64,000 nt of DNA from Pseudoneurospora amorphoporcata (taxonomy: Eukaryota > Ascomycota > Sordariomycetes > Sordariales > Sordariaceae), in NCBI GenBank assembly GCA_033297205.1, contig MU859097.1:62001-126000 (forward strand), written 5' to 3'. The notes beneath the pieces are model-generated. The model ran no database searches. It saw only the letters and a program-made list of their open reading frames with translations, and was not told the DNA's origin. Below, in pieces: positions 57,787 through 64,000 of the stretch. The translations under genes and the position numbers were made by a program. The first letter of the stretch is position 1. The number at the start of each line of letters is the position of its first letter.

Positions 57787-60700
57787 TTAGTTCCCCTTAT
57801 GTCCCAAAACGCTCGAACTGATCATCAACGGGACATAGGCACTCCCTGTGCCACTAGTCCCTTTGCTACGGGTGCCACCAGCACTGCTCTCGAGACTTCC
57901 GTGTCCGTACTTGTAGCCGTGTTGGTCTCTGTGTTCTTCCCTGCTCCTCTCATCCCTTCTTTCCTCCCTTCTTTCCCTGCAATCCCTCTCCCGATGTCTT
58001 CTGCCCGCGTCATCTTCACTCCTCCTCCCACGATGCACCACCGTCTCGGTCCCAGCCATATGAGAGATTCCGGGGGTTCCGGTCCTAGAGGGCCCAGGGG
58101 TACCATGCCTCGAAAACCCAGGGGTTCCCGCCCTGACGATGCCAAATAGTCCCTCCTTAAGACGTGCTCCCAAGCCCAAAGAAGAGGAAGTAGCGCTGTT
58201 GTGATGAGGGGGAGGGGGGACGGTAGCCAGAGCGCAGGTAATCCCGCAATCAGCATGGTGGTGGTGGTAAGGGACGCTGAAAGCCAACATGTCCTCGTGG
58301 TCACGATCACCAGTTACAGCAGAAGTGGGGGCTGACTCGGCGGCACTGGGTCTAGCGCGAGAAGCGTTGAGGGCAGCCATGACGGCCGGCGAGTCATGGC
58401 CGTGATGGCCGGAGTGTTTGCGCCTGTGAACCGTAGAAGTGCCGGTTTGGTGGTTGTTATGCGAATTGGCGCGCTTAAGGGGAAATGGACTTGGGATTTG
58501 TGATTTGATGGAGTGTGAGTTTGAGCGCTTCGGCGGTTGAGGACGAGCCATAGGTTGAGGTGGAGGTTGATCGACAGAGTCTCTAGCGGAGGGAGTGCCG
58601 TAGGGGCCGTGAGCGAATTCCTTGCTCAGCTTTTCGAGGACTTGTTCGCGGGCCTTCTTGAGGGCGGCGGCCCGGTCTTGCTCGGATTCTACGTGAGCCT
58701 CGAGATCTGCGAAGAGGGAAGGGCCGTCAGGGTTGGAGGAAGTGGAGTCACGGAATAGGAGAGTGCCAACGGCACCGCCGCGGGCGTTTTGAGGTCCACT
58801 AATACCGAGAAGGGGACTGGTTTTGGAGGAAGGGTCGTAGACGGTTGGCGAGAGAACGGCGGGGAAGGGGTTGGCGTTGAGGATGGGGGCTGTGATGTTG
58901 AGCCGGGTAGCCTGAGGAGCGTCCAGAGATGGACGAGGAGAGGGGCGGTGATCTTGCTCAGTCATCTGGGGAGGAGATCGGGGAGGGGTAGGCGAGGAAT
59001 AACCTGGTGGTGGTGGGGGCAATGCTTTGTCTTTGTTGGACGCACCACCGGCAGATTGGGGAGGTGACGGTGGGAGTCGCTGGGTAACAAGTTGTGGTGG
59101 CGTGTAGGGTACGTTCTTAGGTTGAGGCGACTGAGGTAAGTCCTCATCGTCGGCACCGTTGACCTCCGATAGGGTCTTAAGTTCCGGCAAAGTTGGCAGA
59201 GTCGTAACCGGGTCGTCTTCCGGATATTCCCGCCGGTGATGACGATGGTGCTTGGTGCCATGACGAGAGCGTGAACGAGAACGGTGACGATCACTCGACT
59301 CGTCACGGCGGGAGTACTTGGTCTTGCTTCGACTGTGGCGTCCTTTATCCTTCTCCTTTTCAGTGCTGTGGTGCCTCCGCTCATCGTCGCTGGCATGTTC
59401 ACGGCGCTCGCGGTCCCGGCGACGCGATTCACTAGCCTCCTCTTCCTCAGTGATGCTGTCGTCTCCGCGGCGGTGTTTCCCCGAGCTCTTCTTACGGAGA
59501 CGCTGCTTCTTGATCCTCGTGCTGACAGACATGTTGGTGCCCATCTGTAGATCAGCAACATCCACCTCCTCCTCGCCTTCTTCGCGAATCGTGGTGATGG
59601 TACCGCTTCCTCGTTTGTCGGCTCCACCGTCATCATGAATGACAGTATTGGTAGTCAAACCGCTCGCGGCAGCAGCAGACACACCCTTGGCCCACTCCTG
59701 CACTCCCACCTCCAGCGCATCCACCCCGTCCTCAAGCCATCCTCCGTTTACCAACACCGTCTCCAAGTCAGCATTCAACAACTCCGTCGTCATAGCCGTA
59801 GCAGCCGACGACTCCGTCAGCAACGTCTCGCAGCCATCCGTTGTGCTCGACAACCCGCTCATCTGCCTCCTTTGACCCTGCCTCATCACGCTCCCGCTTT
59901 CAACACTCCCGCTGATCGATCGCCTACACCAAATATCCCCCTTCTTGCCGCTCTTGGCCCTCCGTTCCTCCTCGTCAAACAGCGGCTTGAGCGCTTCGTC
60001 CCAGGTTCCCTCTCCGACAAGCAAAACCTCCTCAAACTGGAATTCCTTCACCGTTCGCATGTGTCGCTTGACTAGCCCGTTTACCTGGCTAGCGTTCATC
60101 GTCGCGTTTCGCACCGACAAATACTTGAGACGAGGCATGTCCATCTCTCTTCTCCTTGGTCTTTCCGGTAACGGGCTCATGGAGTCTGTCGACTCGTTGG
60201 ACAGCTTCTTGTGCTGCCTCTTTCCCCCAGCTGGCGCGAAAAGGGGATCTTCACCCAGCGCAATAGGGCAAGGGCCTTTGCGATGTCCATCCCACGTGAA
60301 ACTGAATTTCTCTAGTCGTGGAGCAAACCAGCGGATGAACTCATCCATAATCTTCAGGTGGTCCAGCCCGGGCGAATCGGGGTGGTAGAAATCCCAGCTC
60401 TCGACGCTGATGTATAACTTCCTGATCTGCCGCCAGCGGCGCTCGGCGGAAGGGGAGACGCCGTAGCCGGAGCCGGGGGTGTGCCGGAGGTAGTTGAAGG
60501 CTGTGGGGTGGACGCCCGACAGCGACAGTTTGGAGAGTTTGGTGAGCGGTGCCCGTTCCAGAGAGATGCGCAAGCTGATTAGGGCGTAATCGACGCAGTC
60601 TCTGCGATACCGCTCCTTGGGGTCCTGGCCGGGGGTTTTGATGGTGAGGTGCCGCATGTTGGGCAAGTGACGCATGGCGTTAATAAAGGAAGGTACGTTG

Positions 60701-61140
60701 GAAGCGGCATGGAATAAGGGCGGGTACTGCTCCGTGAGGATCTGACCCAGTTCGGAGCTTGTGAATTTCGGTCTGAACAGCGCGGCGGCCATGGAGGTGA
60801 TTGGGTGATAGAGAAAGGAGATCTCATGGCCTGTTGTCGGGTGGATTAAAGGGGGAAGGAAAGTGGCGTCCGAATGGGGGAAGGAGAAGGTGAGATGCTC
60901 GATGTGGTGGCCGATTCGACTGAGGGCGCAGATGCGCGTCTGCTTGGTAAAGGTGTTGGCTGTGAAGGTTAGGTGGGTTCGTAGGAAGAGCCGCTTCGTG
61001 AGGAGAGAAGAAAGTGCCAAGTTGGTGGCGCGGACGGCGCAGAGATCGCCCTTGTCGAGCAGGTCGAAGAGTCTCTCGCGGATGGTTTCGTCTTTCCACA
61101 GACAGTAGAAGTCTGCTTGTGGTTTGGTATTAGGTGCCAT
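57787..61140 (-). CDS. F-box-like protein with long disordered C-terminal region, 1117 aa
   Basis: Single exon. I chose the ATG at 61140 (MAPNTKPQ) because sequence upstream in the same frame looks untranslated. Residues ~15-50 (RLFDLLDKGDLCAVRATNLALSS...) resemble a degenerate F-box. Residues 50-450 contain leucine-rich segments such as LTKLSKLSLSGV, MRHLTIK and LEKFSFTWDG, as in fungal F-box/LRR-like proteins. From about 500 to the end the chain is Ser/Arg/His/Pro-rich, with RS-like and RHRSRSRSRH runs, polyproline and many Gly. This region is likely disordered. F-box proteins link substrates to SCF ubiquitin ligases. That role is inferred from a weak match. Confidence 0.7.
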   Translation of the reverse strand: MAPNTKPQADFYCLWKDETIRERLFDLLDKGDLCAVRATNLALSSLLTKRLFLRTHLTFTANTFTKQTRICALSRIGHHIEHLTFSFPHSDATFLPPLIHPTTGHEISFLYHPITSMAAALFRPKFTSSELGQILTEQYPPLFHAASNVPSFINAMRHLPNMRHLTIKTPGQDPKERYRRDCVDYALISLRISLERAPLTKLSKLSLSGVHPTAFNYLRHTPGSGYGVSPSAERRWRQIRKLYISVESWDFYHPDSPGLDHLKIMDEFIRWFAPRLEKFSFTWDGHRKGPCPIALGEDPLFAPAGGKRQHKKLSNESTDSMSPLPERPRRREMDMPRLKYLSVRNATMNASQVNGLVKRHMRTVKEFQFEEVLLVGEGTWDEALKPLFDEEERRAKSGKKGDIWCRRSISGSVESGSVMRQGQRRQMSGLSSTTDGCETLLTESSAATAMTTELLNADLETVLVNGGWLEDGVDALEVGVQEWAKGVSAAAASGLTTNTVIHDDGGADKRGSGTITTIREEGEEEVDVADLQMGTNMSVSTRIKKQRLRKKSSGKHRRGDDSITEEEEASESRRRDRERREHASDDERRHHSTEKEKDKGRHSRSKTKYSRRDESSDRHRSRSRSRHGTKHHRHHRREYPEDDPVTTLPTLPELKTLSEVNGADDEDLPQSPQPKNVPYTPPQLVTQRLPPSPPQSAGGASNKDKALPPPPPGYSSPTPPRSPPQMTEQDHRPSPRPSLDAPQATRLNITAPILNANPFPAVLSPTVYDPSSKTSPLLGISGPQNARGGAVGTLLFRDSTSSNPDGPSLFADLEAHVESEQDRAAALKKAREQVLEKLSKEFAHGPYGTPSARDSVDQPPPQPMARPQPPKRSNSHSIKSQIPSPFPLKRANSHNNHQTGTSTVHRRKHSGHHGHDSPAVMAALNASRARPSAAESAPTSAVTGDRDHEDMLAFSVPYHHHHADCGITCALATVPPPPHHNSATSSSLGLGARLKEGLFGIVRAGTPGFSRHGTPGPSRTGTPGISHMAGTETVVHRGRRSEDDAGRRHRERDCRERREERRDERSREEHRDQHGYKYGHGSLESSAGGTRSKGTSGTGSAYVPLMISSSVLGHKGN

Positions 61141-63854
61141 GTTTGCTTTTGCATGTCTTGGACGCTGTGATGATGTTTTTGGGTATATGATACGGTGGTT
61201 TGAAGACGAGTGGTCTGGCATCACCACTTTCCCATGGTACAAAACTAAAGTGAAGAGAAAAGAATATGATTTGGTCAAAGACAGGTGAGAAGGGGAAGAA
61301 GAAGGATAAGATGGGTAAGGGAAGAGAGGCTTCGGGTATCTCAGAGTGGTGGTGGTCCACCGGTGTAAGTGTTCTCTATCCGTTTTCGTCTTTGCCGAGG
61401 ATGGTTCTCCCAAAGTCCAATGCCGTCAGAAGAGGCAAAGGGTCGCTTTCGGTTCCAGACCTTGTACAGCAGAAAGGGATATGAAGCCAAAACAAACCAA
61501 GAGAAGAAACAAGAAGGACTTTCTGTTCTCCCAAGAAGAGTGGAGGAGGACTCGAATAGGGAGATATACCCCACTGGTGACACCTCATCACCGACTGACA
61601 TACATGGACCTACCACTCGGTATGTCTCCCCCTTTGAACTACACTAGTAGTTAATCACGTTTCTTTCTTCAACGCGATTTGGCGGTCGGTCGGTCGCGCG
61701 TTTCCCTCATCCCATCCCGGTAGTTGATCCCACCCCGTTCATCCACTCACCCATGGATTCCTGCCACCAACAACCGCTGGATCCGACTCCGCGCAGCGAT
61801 CAGCCGTGCAAATTATCCTATTCGACCACAGGCCATAGCCATGTCCATGTGCCATTTAACATGCCATGCCAGAAAGACTTGACACCTCCTACTGCATCCA
61901 GAACGTAGGGAACGGGCCATACATAGCAGGCCGTAGGTTGTGTATACCTGTCAGGGTAACTATCCATGGAGCGAAAGAGCATACTGAGCATATGCCAAGC
62001 ATCAAAGGAAGACCATTCAGACGGTAGAAGGGTGTCTCGACTTGGATATCGTATGGCTCTCAGTGACTCATTTTCAGTGGCAGTCAAAGTGCCGTCTCTC
62101 GTGCATTTGCAGATGGTTGCAAGAATTCTGGGGCGGCATTTCGGACGGCTGCACCATGCAATGTCGGTCGGGACAGGAACAAGTGGGTGGGAAAAAAGGG
62201 ATGGGGACGGAATGCGAGAGGCTTCGAGAAAGACTTGAGACGACTGTGACATTGCAGTATTTTGCTCCGTAGACTCCGTAGACTCCGTTGCGAGCGTGGC
62301 TTTGGCGAACTGGACTGGATTTTGACGATGGTCGTTGGTTGATGGTGGTGAGGTGTGTCGTTGCTGGTTGGTCGTCGTCATTCTCCCGGGCCGCGCCGAA
62401 GACTCTGAGTGGTCAGACCGGATCAAAAATGTTCAAATAAGGTCGTGTCCCCCGCATGACACCAATGCAGCCTGTCTGACCTCTCGGGACTTCTCATCCA
62501 GTCGACCTCATCAAGAAACGGGATGGTGCTGCAACTAGGGGCAACCTATTCGATCCAAAGGGTGGTGGCAGTCGGTGGTGGGGAAGAAAGAGAAAGTTGA
62601 AACAATGAAACGAAACACGATGGAGATCATGGAGGATTGAACGATTCGATGCGGTGACTACCGTTGCCAAGAGAGGGCAAATGCTTAGCGGAATCTTAAC
62701 ACTCGCGACGGATTGATGGACGATCATAAAGGTATTGAGGCAGAAGGCTTTTGAGATTTGCATCGGTGAATAGAACAAAAAGCGTAAAGTACCTGCCCAG
62801 CGTTTGAACTGGCATGAAAGGGGCACAATATGTTGCTTTTATGGTCTGCTTTTCGATGTCTGTTAGGTGTGCAATAGTCAGCCAGTTGCTATTTTGGAGA
62901 ACAAAGTCGCGGAAGTGCGAAGCTTATCGTAAACGATAACAACGGCATCTAACCAATCACGACGCACTTGGCAGTTTAGCTTCCTCGGCACCATCACCCG
63001 TCCTCCCGTCTTGTCCATCCACCCGTCTCCGTCTCTCTGTCAACACAACGCCGTTCGCGATAGCGGGGCGTTTTCCTTGAATCCATCCCGGGCCAGACAG
63101 TTGACGTGGATCGACAGGATCACATCGCGCCAGGGGTACAATGGAGAGTTCGTTCCGCTCCGGTGCGCGCGCGTGTTTGGTGAAACGGGATGGTCCGAGA
63201 CCCGCTCCGCGGTTGTCCCTGGTCGTAGGGCACGGGTTTGTCAGGTACACGTTGGCGCCCAAAACGTCCATGATTAGGCACATGTCAGATTCTCCTGACC
63301 AGTGCTGCTGATATAAAGAATCCGTGGCTCGCCTTGCTCTCTGCGGTTGGGGTCGCAGTAAGGGCCAGGTATGGCGATGACTGTGTGTGACTCTCTGCAA
63401 GAACACGAATATGGAAAGAAGCATAGCCAGGCGAATGCTGGCGATGTGAAGAAATTTGTTCGGATCGGGATCGCCTCGGACATCTCTCTCGATGAGACTT
63501 TGGCACTCTAGCGCTCTCCAGTTGGCTGCTGAGTTGTCAGCCCCTATGGACCCCGGGGAGACAATGTCAAACGCCCAAGCTAATGTGTTAGCAAACTTGG
63601 AAGATCTGGACAGCTCTTTGAGTGTGCTGGTTTTCTGGTGGTTTGATCCATGGAGAGACTCCGAGACGCAAGTTTACCGACGGCTGCGCCGGCAGACAAT
63701 GGCGGGTGGGCGGGGTGCCTTTTATACGTACAGCTCATCAAGAAGGCGTGCACGTGTCGAGAAAGTAGAAGAATGGAAGGGCGACGAACTGCCGACGCCG
63801 TTGTGCAGAGTGTTGCGAATCCTCTCATCTCCAAAAAGAAAAGAAAAAACTGAT

Positions 63855-63891
<37 letters not shown>

Positions 63892-64000
63892 ACTTGTCGC
63901 ACAAGTGGATGGAGCAAAGCGAGGAAATGACATACCAGGCACGCACCTGCCAGAAAGAGAACAACATATGATGACTTGCGACAACTTACAGGCAAGAGCC
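61141..64000. other. terminal intergenic region, about 2.9 kb
   Basis: Promoter and leader of the F-box-like gene at the left. No gene could be supported in the rest; frames of 171 and 202 codons exist but lack any coherent protein features. An AG microsatellite lies at 63859-63884. Confidence 0.5.
63859..63884. repeat. AG dinucleotide microsatellite
   Basis: Thirteen uninterrupted AG units. Confidence 0.9.

Noticed and set aside
61818..62426. 202-codon minus-strand frame upstream of the F-box-like gene
   Set aside because: No domain, hydrophobic pattern or homology recognised; amino-acid use looks random.
63456..63971. 171-codon plus-strand frame near the window end
   Set aside because: It includes the AG microsatellite translated as Arg/Glu and has no coherent feature.

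Overview
The window looks like a filamentous ascomycete chromosome, most likely Sordariales of the Neurospora/Sordaria type. The signs are widely spaced genes, introns of 50-120 nt with GTAAGT-like donors, no operons, long low-complexity protein segments, many short TACC/GGTA repeats and A/T homopolymers, and relic coding DNA with a RIP-like stop. It is a draft assembly: a 10-base N gap at 34055-34064 is flanked by poly-G, poly-C and low-quality homopolymer-stretched sequence. All gene models are read by eye. Spliced models were accepted only when splice sites, reading frame and total length agreed.

Layout. 0-6.3 kb: a small membrane protein (+) and a C2H2 zinc-finger regulator (-). 10.3-11.7 kb: decayed coding sequence (-). 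12.9-16.0 kb: a five-exon, 940-aa C2H2 regulator (-) whose cysteine-rich C-terminus appears only after splicing. 17.6-18.7 kb: an unknown serine/proline-rich protein (-). 18.7-23.1 kb: no gene, but a direct repeat carrying a pol III B-box-like motif. 23.1-24.7 kb: a seven-helix cAMP-receptor-like GPCR (-). 29.3-31.6 kb: a nine-exon AzgA-type purine transporter (-). 35.1-37.3 kb: a large protein with a degenerate methyltransferase-like C-terminus (+). 38.9-39.4 kb: an Alb1-type ribosome-biogenesis factor (-). 40.2-42.6 kb: an intracellular iron lipoxygenase (-).

44.1-46.7 kb: a HET-domain gene (+) broken by one missing base in a T run, with a duplicated N-terminal segment. 47.2-48.5 kb: a multi-pass membrane protein with a glutamine/glutamate-rich tail (+). 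49.9-50.8 kb: a truncated GH35 beta-galactosidase (+). 50.8-52 kb: gene-free DNA with a tRNA-like relic, an inverted repeat and G-rich repeats. 53.0-54.7 kb: a third C2H2 regulator with a coiled coil (-), preceding a 15-bp tandem repeat in its 3' flank. 57.8-61.1 kb: a large F-box-like protein (-). No gene is supported in 61.2-64 kb.

The genes do not form one pathway. Three C2H2 regulators, a GPCR and a nucleobase transporter suggest sensing and uptake functions, but no shared pathway is evident from the sequence. I found no biosynthetic cluster, CRISPR array or intact mobile element. The most notable unexplained items are the broken HET gene with its internal repeat, the cryptic C-terminal cysteine cluster of the 940-aa regulator, and the B-box-bearing direct repeat.
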